NCBI GenBank assembly: GCA_014360685.1
Contig: JACIXB010000011.1
Location: 259,261-323,260, forward strand
Direction: 5' to 3'
Source: Actinomycetota bacterium
Lineage (GTDB): Bacteria > Actinomycetota > Geothermincolia > Geothermincolales > RBG-13-55-18
DNA: 64,000 bases
A program made the position numbers and the translations under genes. Below, piece after piece: positions 25,842 through 34,472 of the stretch. Positions within the stretch are counted from its first letter, which is position 1. Every line of letters starts with the position of its first letter. The notes under the pieces are model-generated. The model searched no databases and had not been told where the DNA came from. It was given only the letters and a program-made list of their open reading frames with translations.

Positions 25842-26642
25842 ATGCTGCGGGAGATACTGGAAAACATCAAGGCGGACATCCGGGCGGCGCGGGAACGGGA
25901 TCCGGCCGCGCGCAGCACGCTGGAGATAATCCTGGCCTATCCGGGCATCCACGCCCTGTGGATACACCGGGTAGCCCACTGGCTGTGGAGCCGCGATGTT
26001 CCCCTGGTCCCCCGGCTCATATCCCATCTCAACCGCTGGCTGACGGGAATAGAGATACATCCCGGGGCGAAGATAGGAAAAGGGGTGTTCATCGATCACG
26101 GCATGGGGGTGGTCATCGGGGAGACCACGGAGATCGGAGACAACGTGACCCTGTACCAGGGGGTCACCTTGGGCGGCACCGGGAAGGAGAAGGGAAAGCG
26201 CCACCCCACGGTGGGCAGGAACGTGGTCATCGCCGCGGGGGCCAAGGTTCTGGGGCCCATAACCATCGGCGACGATTCCAAGGTGGGGGCGGGAGCGGTG
26301 GTCATAAGGGACGTCCCTCCCCGCTGCACGGTGGTGGGCGTTCCCGGAAAGGTGGTGGTGCGCGAGGGCGAGCCGGTGATCGACCTCCACCATGAGGCCA
26401 TACCCGACCCGGTGATGGACCGCATCGAGGCGTTGGACACCCTCATCCGCAGCTTGGAGGACAGGCTGGAGAAGACCCACCGCAAGCTGGCAGCCGCCGA
26501 GGAAAAGCTGCGTCGCGCGGACAGGGAGCTGAGGCTGGTGGAGGAGAAGTTGGGCTTGTCCGGTGATGCCCTCGACGATCGAACTCGGAGCCAGGGGAGC
26601 CCAACCAAGGATGAGCGCGGGGATGCCGGGAGAGCGGATTAG
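25842..26642 (+). CDS. cysE: Serine O-acetyltransferase
   Basis: Transfers acetyl from acetyl-CoA to serine, the first step of cysteine synthesis. The 266-residue product has the N-terminal helical part and left-handed beta-helix of CysE, with the signature [20 protein letters not shown] and the loop [18 protein letters not shown]. After the catalytic domain (about residue 180) comes a long charged heptad-like helix (about 185-240, [18 protein letters not shown] onward) that predicts a coiled coil, an unusual extension. The start at 25842 follows GGAAGGAGGAG. cysS follows 161 bp downstream, so cysteine supply and its tRNA charging are encoded side by side. Confidence 0.93.
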   Translation: MLREILENIKADIRAARERDPAARSTLEIILAYPGIHALWIHRVAHWLWSRDVPLVPRLISHLNRWLTGIEIHPGAKIGKGVFIDHGMGVVIGETTEIGDNVTLYQGVTLGGTGKEKGKRHPTVGRNVVIAAGAKVLGPITIGDDSKVGAGAVVIRDVPPRCTVVGVPGKVVVREGEPVIDLHHEAIPDPVMDRIEALDTLIRSLEDRLEKTHRKLAAAEEKLRRADRELRLVEEKLGLSGDALDDRTRSQGSPTKDERGDAGRAD

Positions 26643-26803
26643 CAGGCTTCGGGCTTTTTCCGGGCCTTTAGGTCGGTTGCCGGCGCGGTGAGGCCGTGCG
26701 CTCGCGGTTGAACCAAGATCCGCCGTCCGGGCGATCCGCTGGTCCCGAGATGCAGGGGCGATAAAGGAAGATAAGGAAAAGGCAGGAGAGGGGAGAGACG
26801 AGC

Positions 26804-28312
26804 ATGTCCCTCAAGGTCTACAACACCATGTCCCGAAGGAAGGAGGAATTCGTCCCCCGCGAGGAGGGCAAGGTGTCCATGTACGTGTGTGGGCCCACGG
26901 TGTACAACTATATCCACGTGGGCAACGGGAGGGCCTACCTGGTCTTCGACGTCATCCGGCGTTACCTCAAGCACAAGGGGTACGAGGTGTATTGCGTCCA
27001 GAACTTCACCGACGTGGACGACAAGATCATCGCCCGGGCCAGGGAGGAGGGAAAAGCTCCCGAGGAGGTGGCCCGTTTCTACGAACAGGCCTTCGTGGAG
27101 GACATGCGGGACCTCGGCGTCATGCCGCCCGACGTGGCGCCTCGGGCCACGGAGACCATACCCCGCATGCTGGAGATGATCCAGGGCCTGGTGGACAAGG
27201 GCTACGCATACGTGGTGGATGGGGACGTTTTCTTCAGCGTGGAGAAGTTTCCCGGATACGGGAAACTTTCCCGCAGGACCCTGGAGGAGATGCGAGCGGG
27301 TGAGCGGGTGGAGGTGGACGAGCGCAAGCGCCACCCCATGGACTTCGCCCTCTGGAAATCGGCCAAGCCGGGGGAACCGGCCTGGGATTCCCCCTGGGGG
27401 AAGGGGCGGCCCGGTTGGCACATAGAATGCTCGGCCATGTCCCTCCATTACCTGGGCATGGGGTTCGACATCCACGGGGGCGGGCAGGACCTCATCTTCC
27501 CACACCACGAGAACGAGATAGCCCAGTCCGAGGCCTACACCGGGCAGGAGCCCTTCGTCCGTTACTGGATACACAACGGCTTCGTCAACATCCGCGAGGA
27601 GAAGATGTCCAAGTCCTTGGGGAATATCATCCTGGTACGGGAGTTACTGAAGAAATACCCCGCGGACGTGGTGCGCATGCTCACCCTCCAGACCCACTAT
27701 CGCAGCCCCATCGATTTCGGGCCCGAGGCCCTGGAGGAGGCGCAGCGCGCCTACCAGAGGCTGGAGAACTGCCTCTTCGCCCTGGACAGCTTCCTGGCCA
27801 AGCCGCCCTCCCGCGTAGCTCCCGTGCGCACCCAGAGGGAGGTGGAGCTCTCCGATTCCTTTTTCGACTTCGAGCGGCGCTTCGAGGAGGCCATGGACGA
27901 CGACTTCAACACCGCAAGGGCCATGGGGGTCATCTTCGAGCTGGTGAAGGAGCTCAATGCCTACCTGGCCGAACAAGAAAGATTTCCCACCCCGGCCGCT
28001 CCCATCATCGCCGGCCTGGGCCGGGACCTCCTGCTCAGGCTGTGCCGGGTGCTGGGCCTCTTCCAGCCTCCGGAGGAGGTGGGGGAGGAGCGCCGCCCGG
28101 AGGAGGAAGGAAAGGAACGGGCGGCCGTGGGGCTGCCCGGACCCGAGGAGCTGATTGAGCTTTTACTGGAGGTCAGAGCCATGGCCCGCAGAAAAAAGGA
28201 ATACGAGACCGCCGACTTCATACGCTCCCGCCTGGGGGAGATGGGCATCCGCGTGGACGACCTTCGCGAGGGCCAGCGCTGGAAGTACGTGGGGAGGCGG
28301 GAAGGGGATTGA
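26804..28312 (+). CDS. cysS: Cysteinyl-tRNA synthetase
   Basis: Charges tRNA-Cys. The 502-residue class I enzyme shows the zinc-ligand cysteine in CGPTVYNYIHVGNGRAY (HVGN is the HIGH motif), a second set of zinc ligands in WHIECSAMS and HHENEIAQSE, and the KMSKS loop EEKMSKSLGN. The C-terminal helical domain and the end EGQRWKYVG are typical. A GGAGAGGGGAGAG site precedes the ATG. Its last four bases overlap the start of the rRNA methyltransferase gene. No T-box leader is seen upstream. Confidence 0.95.
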   Translation: MSLKVYNTMSRRKEEFVPREEGKVSMYVCGPTVYNYIHVGNGRAYLVFDVIRRYLKHKGYEVYCVQNFTDVDDKIIARAREEGKAPEEVARFYEQAFVEDMRDLGVMPPDVAPRATETIPRMLEMIQGLVDKGYAYVVDGDVFFSVEKFPGYGKLSRRTLEEMRAGERVEVDERKRHPMDFALWKSAKPGEPAWDSPWGKGRPGWHIECSAMSLHYLGMGFDIHGGGQDLIFPHHENEIAQSEAYTGQEPFVRYWIHNGFVNIREEKMSKSLGNIILVRELLKKYPADVVRMLTLQTHYRSPIDFGPEALEEAQRAYQRLENCLFALDSFLAKPPSRVAPVRTQREVELSDSFFDFERRFEEAMDDDFNTARAMGVIFELVKELNAYLAEQERFPTPAAPIIAGLGRDLLLRLCRVLGLFQPPEEVGEERRPEEEGKERAAVGLPGPEELIELLLEVRAMARRKKEYETADFIRSRLGEMGIRVDDLREGQRWKYVGRREGD

Positions 28313-29049
28313 GGTACGAGCAGGTGGAGGGGAGGAGGGCGGTCCTGGAGGCCCTGCGCGGTAACCGGACCGGCTTCGAGCTCATCCTGGCGGAGGGATT
28401 GCGGCCGGCGGAGGTACTGGAAGAGATTACCGCACTGGCGCGTCGGAGGAAGGTGCCGGTCACCGTCCTCCCCCGGCGCGAGGTGGACCGCCTGGCGGTG
28501 TCCGAGAACCACCAGGGCGTCATCCTCCGCGTGGAGCCCTACCGCTACGCCACCTTCAGGCAGGTTCTTCGGGCCCTGGAGGAGAAGGAAGAGCCCCTGG
28601 TGGTGCTCCTGGACGGGATTACCGACCCCCGCAACCTGGGGAGCATCGCCCGCACCTGCGAGGCCGGGGGGGTGGACGCCCTGGTGCTGCCGCGCAGCCG
28701 GTCGGCGCCGGTCACCCCCGTGGTTTTCCATGCCTCAGCGGGGGCGGTGGAGAACCTGCCCGTGGCCACGGTGCCCAACCTGGTGAGCGTGATGCGGGAG
28801 CTGAAAAAGCTGGGGATATGGGTGGTGGGAGCCGATTCCCGGGCCCGGGAGTCCTGTTTCCGGACCGACCTGACCGGGCCGCTGGCGGTGGTCCTGGGCT
28901 CCGAGGGTGAGGGCCTCCATCGGTTGGTGAGGGAGAACTGCGATATCCTGGTCAAGATCCCCATGTTGGGGAAGGTGGGTTCGCTCAACGTCTCGGTGGC
29001 GGCAGGGATCATCCTTTACGAGGTCCTCCGCCAGAGGGGCGCGGTGTGA
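28309..29049 (+). CDS. rlmB: 23S rRNA 2'-O-ribose methyltransferase, TrmH/SpoU family
   Basis: Predicted to methylate a guanosine 2'-hydroxyl in 23S rRNA using S-adenosylmethionine. The 246-residue protein has an N-terminal substrate-binding domain (VEGRRAVLEALRGN) and the knotted SPOUT domain with motifs DGITDPRNLGSIARTCEAGG, VLGSEGEGLHRL and KVGSLNVSVAAGIILYE. The start is TTG at 28309, overlapping the cysS stop. Its position after cysS matches the cysS-rlmB-yacP order of many Gram-positive bacteria, with the mrnC gene that often lies between them missing here. Confidence 0.92.
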   Translation: MRYEQVEGRRAVLEALRGNRTGFELILAEGLRPAEVLEEITALARRRKVPVTVLPRREVDRLAVSENHQGVILRVEPYRYATFRQVLRALEEKEEPLVVLLDGITDPRNLGSIARTCEAGGVDALVLPRSRSAPVTPVVFHASAGAVENLPVATVPNLVSVMRELKKLGIWVVGADSRARESCFRTDLTGPLAVVLGSEGEGLHRLVRENCDILVKIPMLGKVGSLNVSVAAGIILYEVLRQRGAV

Positions 29050-29125
29050 GGCGGGAGGTGCGCGAGGAGGGCGAGCCGGGCGGGCCGGCCGGGATAAAGG
29101 TCATTTCCGGAGGTAGGTGAGGGTC

Positions 29126-29635
29126 ATGAGCACCCTGCTGGTGGACGGTTACAACCTCATCCATTCTCACCCCGTGCTCTCCCGACTGGTACGGAGCGAT
29201 ATGGAGTCGGCCCGCGAGGGGCTTCTGCGGGAGCTTCTGCCCCTGGCCTCGCCCGCCTATTTCCGAGCCGTCCTGGTGGTCTTCGACGCCGCCGGGTGGG
29301 GAGGCGCGGAGCCGGTGCTCGAGGACCGCGGGGGCCTTGTGGCAATATTTACCAAGAAGCGCCAGAGCGCCGATTCCTTCATCGAGGCCGTGGTCCGGGT
29401 GATGGTCTCCAGGGAGGAGGTACTGGTGGCCACCTCGGACCGCGCCCTGCGCCGCATGGTGGAGGGGTACGGGGCGGGTGGCGTGGACGGAGAGGCGCTT
29501 TTGGAGATGGCCAGGGAGGCGAGAAAGGAAACCCGATTGGAGATGGAAAAGCTGGCCGGAAAGCGAAAAGTGCCCCTCGAGGAACGCGTGAGCCCCGAGG
29601 TACGCCGCCTCCTGGACCGCATGCGCTACATGTGA
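29126..29635 (+). CDS. NYN-domain ribonuclease-like protein (YacP family)
   Basis: A 169-residue protein of the YacP (DUF901) branch of PIN-like NYN nucleases. It begins with the acidic motif LLVDGYNLIHSHP, has a central VVFDAAGWGG, and VATSDRALRRMV towards the end, which together supply the conserved aspartates. An RNA cleavage role is known or inferred for relatives. The ATG at 29126 fits GGAGG twelve bases upstream better than the GTG at 29117. It follows rlmB as in many Gram-positive genomes. Confidence 0.88.
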   Translation: MSTLLVDGYNLIHSHPVLSRLVRSDMESAREGLLRELLPLASPAYFRAVLVVFDAAGWGGAEPVLEDRGGLVAIFTKKRQSADSFIEAVVRVMVSREEVLVATSDRALRRMVEGYGAGGVDGEALLEMAREARKETRLEMEKLAGKRKVPLEERVSPEVRRLLDRMRYM

Positions 29636-29831
29636 CGTACCGAATCGGTTCGCATCCGGGAAAACGGTTCGCGTGACGGCGCTGGCGGGATGTCGTTTCG
29701 GGCGGGCGGCGGGTTAACCCGCTGGGCCTTGCGCCCGGGAAAGGAAAACGGCGTATGGTGAGTGCGGTAGGTCGGGAAGCGCATCACGTGCAAGGGTGAG
29801 CAATCACGTGCAAGGGTGAGCACATAAGAAT

Positions 29832-29906
29832 TGGAGCCGGTGAGAGGAATCGAACCTCCAACCAACCGCTTACAAGGCGGACGCTCTACCATTGAGCTAC
29901 ACCGGC
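29832..29906 (-). tRNA. tRNA-Thr (anticodon UGU)
   Basis: Read on the minus strand it folds as a full cloverleaf: acceptor GCCGGTG/CACCGGC, D arm GCTC...GAGC, anticodon stem CCGCC/GGCGG-type with loop CTTGTAA (anticodon TGT), and T arm GGAGG-TTCGATT-CCTC. CCA is encoded at the 3' end (29832-29834). Confidence 0.96.
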
Positions 29907-30029
29907 CCACCGGAAAGATTATACCAGGGAAACCGCAGGGCGGTGCCCGTCGGAACCCTGAGGTGCCTGCTGAAACGCGTTGTCCCCGATGATATCCCCG
30001 GGGGAAGCGGTGTTCGCCCCATCCGCCTG

Positions 30030-30035
30030 TATAAT
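30030..30035 (+). promoter_or_regulatory. Candidate -10 element for DMT transporter gene
   Basis: TATAAT 27 bases before the proposed ATT start at 30062, with GGAGGAGGTG in between. No clear -35. Confidence 0.5.
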
Positions 30036-30061
30036 GTGAAAAAACGGGAGGAGGTGGGAAC

Positions 30062-31003
30062 ATTCTAATCCTGGCCGTACTCCTGGCCCTGGCGGCCACC
30101 ACCATGATCAACTACAGCGGGTACATGCAGAAGCGGGAGCTGGACAAGCTGCCCCTCATCGGATCCCAGAAACCGCTGCAGACGGTCAAGGCTTTCCTCA
30201 GCTGCCGTCCCTGGCTGGAGGCCCAGGGGCTGCAGTTCGCCGGGACCTTCGTCAAGGGAATCGCCGTGGGCCTGGCCCCCCTGTCCGTGGTGCAGCCCAT
30301 CAACACCGCCGGGATCGCCGTGCTGGCCGTGCTGGCCATCACCAAGCTGGGGGAGCGTCCCTCCATCTCCGACTGGCTGGGCATAGGCACCATCGTGGTG
30401 GGGCTTTTCATGCTGGGGAGGAGCCTTGTCGGGGTGGCCTCCAAGGCCTTCAGCTACAACCCCTTCGTCCTGTGGTTCTTTGTGGTCTTCTTCTTCGTGG
30501 TAGCCGGGGTGTCCCTTTACCACGGGATAACCAAGAAGGGCGAACAGGCCCCCAACCTCATCGCCGTGGCCTCCGGCGTTCTCGTCGGTCTCACCGCCGT
30601 TCTCATCAAGTTGGCCTGGAACGATTTCGGCAGTCGATTCTGGCTGCACGGTTTCCGGCATGCCCTGGCCTCGCCCTATATCTGGCTGGTCTTCTTCCTT
30701 CCTTTCGTGACCCTGGTCCTGGACCAGACGGCCATGCAGAGGGGTAAGGCCATCGTGGTGGTGCCCATTACCACCGGCATGTCCAACCTCATCCCCATCA
30801 TCATCGGGATCGTGGCCATGCACGAACCCATGCCCTCCACCCCGGGGATGTTCCTTCTCCGGCTGGGGTCCTTCGTCTTCATTATAGGGGGCGCGGTCAT
30901 CCTCTCCCTGCGCAAGCAGGAGGGCACGCAGGCGCAGCCCGGCCAAGGGAGCGGGCGCCGAAGTGTACCCCGCCCGGAAAGGGGAAGGGTTCCCGCCTCC
31001 TGA
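30062..31003 (+). CDS. DMT-superfamily membrane transporter, probable ATT start
   Basis: Integral membrane protein of about 313 residues with nine or ten helices, resembling EamA/NIPA-type members of the drug/metabolite transporter superfamily (AVGLAPLSVVQPINTAGIAVLAVLAI; DQTAMQRGKAIVVVPITTGMSNLIPI). The first ATG in frame is at 30104 and lacks a ribosome binding site. A perfect GGAGGAGGTG sits eight bases before an in-frame ATT at 30062, and the extra residues (LILAVLLALAATT) complete the first helix. No ATG, GTG or TTG occurs between the last upstream stop (30032) and 30104. ATT, or a nearby CTG (30071), is therefore the likely start. The substrate is unknown. Confidence 0.78.
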   Translation: MLILAVLLALAATTMINYSGYMQKRELDKLPLIGSQKPLQTVKAFLSCRPWLEAQGLQFAGTFVKGIAVGLAPLSVVQPINTAGIAVLAVLAITKLGERPSISDWLGIGTIVVGLFMLGRSLVGVASKAFSYNPFVLWFFVVFFFVVAGVSLYHGITKKGEQAPNLIAVASGVLVGLTAVLIKLAWNDFGSRFWLHGFRHALASPYIWLVFFLPFVTLVLDQTAMQRGKAIVVVPITTGMSNLIPIIIGIVAMHEPMPSTPGMFLLRLGSFVFIIGGAVILSLRKQEGTQAQPGQGSGRRSVPRPERGRVPAS

Positions 31004-31173
31004 GCGGGAACGGGAAGAGGCCCTTTCCTGTCCCAGGTGGGCCGGCCGGCCATTTATCGCCCGGCTGGATCACCGCGCCAAGGGCCCGTAGAGGACCGGC
31101 CACCCCGCCGTTGGGGGAGCGGGAGAACCGGGGGATGGGGAACGGCGGTTGAGGGACCACGGGAAGACAGCGG

Positions 31174-33573
31174 TCAAGCCGCCCCCGGCTTTCCCCGCTT
31201 CCTCTCCATCCAGTTGGCGTACCAGGCCAGGATGGATGGCAGGACCAGCAGGGCGGCCAGCAGGGCGAAGGTCAGGGAAAGGGCGGTGATGCCCCCGAAG
31301 CGTCTCAACGGCGTGATGTCGCTTATGGCGATAATGGCGAAGGCTCCCGCCGTGGTCACCGCCGCGGATACCAGGGCCCTGCCGACGTGACCCACCGTGT
31401 TCCGTACGGCCTGGTCCACGTCCGCCCCTCCGTGCCATTCCTCCCGGAAGCGGTGGGTGACGTGGATGCCGAAATCGATCCCCGCCCCGATGACCAGGGA
31501 GGAGATCATCACGGTCATGAAGTCCAGGGACCACCCCAACACCACCAGGGCCGCGATCTCCAGGGCGATTCCCAGGAAGACCACGCTGGTGGCCGCCAGG
31601 CCCAGGAGCACGGACCTGAAGACCAGGATGACGATGAGGGCGCAGAGGAGCAACGCCGCCCCCGAGGTCTTGAGCTGGGTGGGGACGATGGAGGCCAGCA
31701 GGTCGCTCATGAGAACGGGCAGGCCGCTGTAGGTCATTTCCAGCCCGGGATTCTCCGCGGTGATCCGCTTTCCCGCGTCCCGCATTATTTTAGCAATATT
31801 TTCCATATCATTCTGGGAACCCCGGGAAATGCGCACGCTGATCATGGCCGTCCGTCCGTCTTCGCTGATGAGGCGCATGCTGGACCCGCCCCCGTTTCCT
31901 CGCAACTTCATGAGCAGGGAGATCACCTCCTGCTTGCTGCCGGGGATGATCCCCTGGTTGGCCTTGAGCACTATGTCGGCTATGCTGGTGACCCCTTTGC
32001 GGTCGATGAGCGGGTCGCCGTGCTCGTCCAGCAGCCCGGTGGAGGATATCTCCTCCTCGTAGCGGAGCATGGCCTCGAGGTTCGCCGGCTCCAGGATGTC
32101 CCCCTTGACCAGGGCGAAGCCGATGTTCTGGCCGCCGAAGTAATCGTTGATGACCTCCATGGCCTTCATGGAAGGGGTGTCGGCCTTCATCATCTTGGAG
32201 AGGTCCGCCTCGGTGGAGACTCTCGTGGCCAGCACCCCGCAGGCGATGAGGAGGAGCAAGGTGACCACGCCCACCGCCGCCCGGTGATGCTCGGAGAGGA
32301 CGGCTATCCCGGCCAGGGTACGGTCCAACCACGTCTCGCCGGAGCGTTCCGCTCGCCTGCGGTTCTTACGCTCCCACCTCTCCTGGGCCTTGGGGCGGCG
32401 GTCGCGCAGCACGATGGTCGCCGGGAGCAGGGTTACGGAAAGGAGGAAGCTGATGAGAACGCCGGCCACGCAGAGAATGCCGAACTGCACGATGGTGGGC
32501 ATGTTGGAGATGGAGAAGGAGGCGAAGCCGAAGGCGGTGGTGGCCGCGGTGAGGAAAACGGCCACCCCGGTGGTCACCACCGAGTTAGTGGAGGATACAT
32601 AGGGGTCGTTGCCCTTGCGCCTCTCCTCGTAGTAGCGGGACATGACGTGGATGGCGTAGGCGATGTCTATCCCCAGCATCAGGGGCATGATGGCCATGCT
32701 CTGGTAGGAGAAGGGGAAGCGGATCCACCCGGAGAGCCCCATAACCCAGATTATGGTCACTATGATGACCATGATGGTGAGCAACACGTCGGAGACGCGG
32801 CGGAAGGTCAGGAACAGGACCAGCAGTATGAAGACCAGGGCTATGCCGAAGAGCAGCCTGGTTTCCCTCATGGTCTGCTGGTTGGCGTCCCGGCTGAGGG
32901 AGGCGTTACCGCTCAGGTAAACGGTTATGTCCGGGAGGTTCCCGAAGTATTCCCGGGTGTATTTCTCGAAGGGGTCCACCAGCTTGATCTGCTCCATGGT
33001 GTCCCTTCCGGGGTTGATGCGGGCGGTGATGAGCAACCCCCTCCCGTCCTGGGAGATGCCCTGGATGCCGGCGCCGGGCATGCCCAGGGCCTTGGCCCTC
33101 TCCACGGCGGCGGCGATGTTCAACTCGACCTGCGCCCTCAGCTCCTCGTCGCCCAGGTCATCCACTTTTTCCGGGAGCAGCTGGTCGGTGGGCTGGGGAC
33201 CGGACTGGGTTTGGATATAGTAGGTCATCTCGTCCAGGGGTGTGATGACGTCGGTGACGAAGGTCTCCCAGACATCGGGTTTGTTCTGCAGGAAGGACTC
33301 GTAACCGAGCACCGCGCGCAGGACCGTGGGCTCCAGCGTCTCTCCCTCCAGCATCACCTGCTCCTCGTTGGTGCCCCCGAAGATCTCCTCCACCTCGTTG
33401 TAAGCCTTGACCGACTCCAGCTTCTTGGGGAGCATAGCCTTGTAGCTGTACTCGGACTTTATGAGGCCCATGCCCGCGATGGCCACGGCGGTGAGCGCCA
33501 GGATGACCAGGATGACCAGGACGGGCCTCTTCTCGCTCTGGGTGGCCAAACCCCGAAAGACCTTCTCCACCAT
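31174..33573 (-). CDS. MMPL/RND-family exporter
   Basis: A 799-residue membrane protein with the twelve-helix RND plan in two halves: helix 1, a large extracytoplasmic loop, helices 2-6, then the same again. Each half carries the conserved acidic signature in its central helix, GIDIAYAIHVMSRYYEERRKG near residue 295 and GAGIDFGIHVTHRFREEW near 700. It lacks the multidrug AcrB length and fits the MMPL/HpnN group, which moves lipids or hydrophobic compounds with the proton gradient. A MarR-type regulator gene lies immediately upstream on the same strand, suggesting substrate-responsive control. Confidence 0.88.
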   Translation of the reverse strand: MVEKVFRGLATQSEKRPVLVILVILALTAVAIAGMGLIKSEYSYKAMLPKKLESVKAYNEVEEIFGGTNEEQVMLEGETLEPTVLRAVLGYESFLQNKPDVWETFVTDVITPLDEMTYYIQTQSGPQPTDQLLPEKVDDLGDEELRAQVELNIAAAVERAKALGMPGAGIQGISQDGRGLLITARINPGRDTMEQIKLVDPFEKYTREYFGNLPDITVYLSGNASLSRDANQQTMRETRLLFGIALVFILLVLFLTFRRVSDVLLTIMVIIVTIIWVMGLSGWIRFPFSYQSMAIMPLMLGIDIAYAIHVMSRYYEERRKGNDPYVSSTNSVVTTGVAVFLTAATTAFGFASFSISNMPTIVQFGILCVAGVLISFLLSVTLLPATIVLRDRRPKAQERWERKNRRRAERSGETWLDRTLAGIAVLSEHHRAAVGVVTLLLLIACGVLATRVSTEADLSKMMKADTPSMKAMEVINDYFGGQNIGFALVKGDILEPANLEAMLRYEEEISSTGLLDEHGDPLIDRKGVTSIADIVLKANQGIIPGSKQEVISLLMKLRGNGGGSSMRLISEDGRTAMISVRISRGSQNDMENIAKIMRDAGKRITAENPGLEMTYSGLPVLMSDLLASIVPTQLKTSGAALLLCALIVILVFRSVLLGLAATSVVFLGIALEIAALVVLGWSLDFMTVMISSLVIGAGIDFGIHVTHRFREEWHGGADVDQAVRNTVGHVGRALVSAAVTTAGAFAIIAISDITPLRRFGGITALSLTFALLAALLVLPSILAWYANWMERKRGKPGAA

Positions 33574-33767
33574 CTTTCCCGCCTTTCCTTACCAGCCTTT
33601 CCTATCTTTTGCGCATCATTCTATGCCCATTCACACGGCCGTTATCCGCTCTCGCTCACGGGGTTCGAACCCCTTAAACCGCCGTCGCGCCGTTCTAACT
33701 GCTTCACGATCGCCATCCGGTCTTTGCTCGCGGCCAAGGCGGTGGATGCATGACTCTTTTCTTTACC

Positions 33768-34211
33768 TCACCTCGTGCTCTCCAGGTGGTCCCTTATCCT
33801 CGTGAAGAGATCGTGTAGCTCGCGCCTTTCCCGGGCGGGTATGCCGCGCAGGACGGCCTTCATCTCCTCCACCCGCTCCCGTTCCAGCCGGGAGGCCAGT
33901 CTTTTTCCCCGCTGGCTGAGGGAGAGGAGCACTACCCGCCGGTCTTCGGGCAGCCGGGTCCGGGCCACGAGGCCCTTTTTCAGCAACCGGTCGGCCATGC
34001 GGGTTATGACCCCCTGGGTGACGCAGAGGTTCCGGGCGATATCCCCGGTTCTCATGGGCCCCCGGCGGTTCAGAAGGAGGAGCAGGATCACCTGGGGGAC
34101 GGTCAGGTCTTCCACGACCCTCCACCGCCGCTCATCGCGAAGGCGGGAGTTCACCTGGATCATCATGTCCAGGAGCTCCCGGCTCAGTCGGTCCAGTTCC
34201 CTCGATTTCAT
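33768..34211 (-). CDS. MarR-family transcriptional regulator
   Basis: Winged-helix repressor of 147 residues. The core shows LTVPQVILLLLLNRRGPMRTGDIARNLCVTQGVITRMADRLLKKGLVARTR with the DRR-type wing (PEDRRVVLLSL), flanked by dimerisation helices. The gene precedes the MMPL exporter by 194 bases on the same strand and probably controls it and itself. An inverted repeat TTAAC-N8-GTTAA lies six bases upstream of the start codon. No strong ribosome binding site is seen between operator and start. Confidence 0.9.
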   Translation of the reverse strand: MKSRELDRLSRELLDMMIQVNSRLRDERRWRVVEDLTVPQVILLLLLNRRGPMRTGDIARNLCVTQGVITRMADRLLKKGLVARTRLPEDRRVVLLSLSQRGKRLASRLERERVEEMKAVLRGIPARERRELHDLFTRIRDHLESTR

Positions 34212-34216
34212 TTTAC

Positions 34217-34234
34217 TTAACTAAGTTTTGTTAA
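34217..34234 (-). promoter_or_regulatory. Candidate MarR operator
   Basis: Inverted repeat TTAAC-N8-GTTAA just upstream of the marR start codon and downstream of its likely promoter. MarR proteins typically bind such 16-20-bp palindromes in their own promoter region. Confidence 0.45.
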
Positions 34235-34252
34235 AAGCAAATATTAGCTTAG

Positions 34253-34281
34253 ACAATATTATAATTTATCTCGGTTGTCAA
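34253..34281 (-). promoter_or_regulatory. Candidate sigma70-type promoter for marR
   Basis: On the minus strand TTGACA (34276-34281) is followed after 17 bases by TATTGT (34253-34258). A TATAAT also occurs between them but at too short a spacing. The AT-rich context stands out from the surroundings. Confidence 0.5.
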
Positions 34282-34472
34282 CCTCCGTCTCAGCGTTGGA
34301 GAGGGCAGGCTGGACACTTGAGAGATCACCCCTTTCTTCACCCGGGTTTAACTTGTTTTGGAAGGATGACAGGGCGGTCTCTCGCTCTTTTTCACCCCCC
34401 AAGGCACCTACCGGAACGTCATACCATCCTTCGTCGACGCCGTTGGCCGCCGGGATTCCTACCCTGAAGCGG

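Noticed and set aside
26643-26803. T-box riboswitch before cysS
   Set aside because: The conserved T-box bulge sequence and terminator were looked for and not seen; the same holds for the cysE leader.
31387-33753. A very long open frame on the plus strand opposite the MMPL gene
   Set aside because: Composition is low-complexity and histidine/glycine/valine-rich, as expected for the antisense of a GC-rich gene; the minus strand has clear RND motifs.
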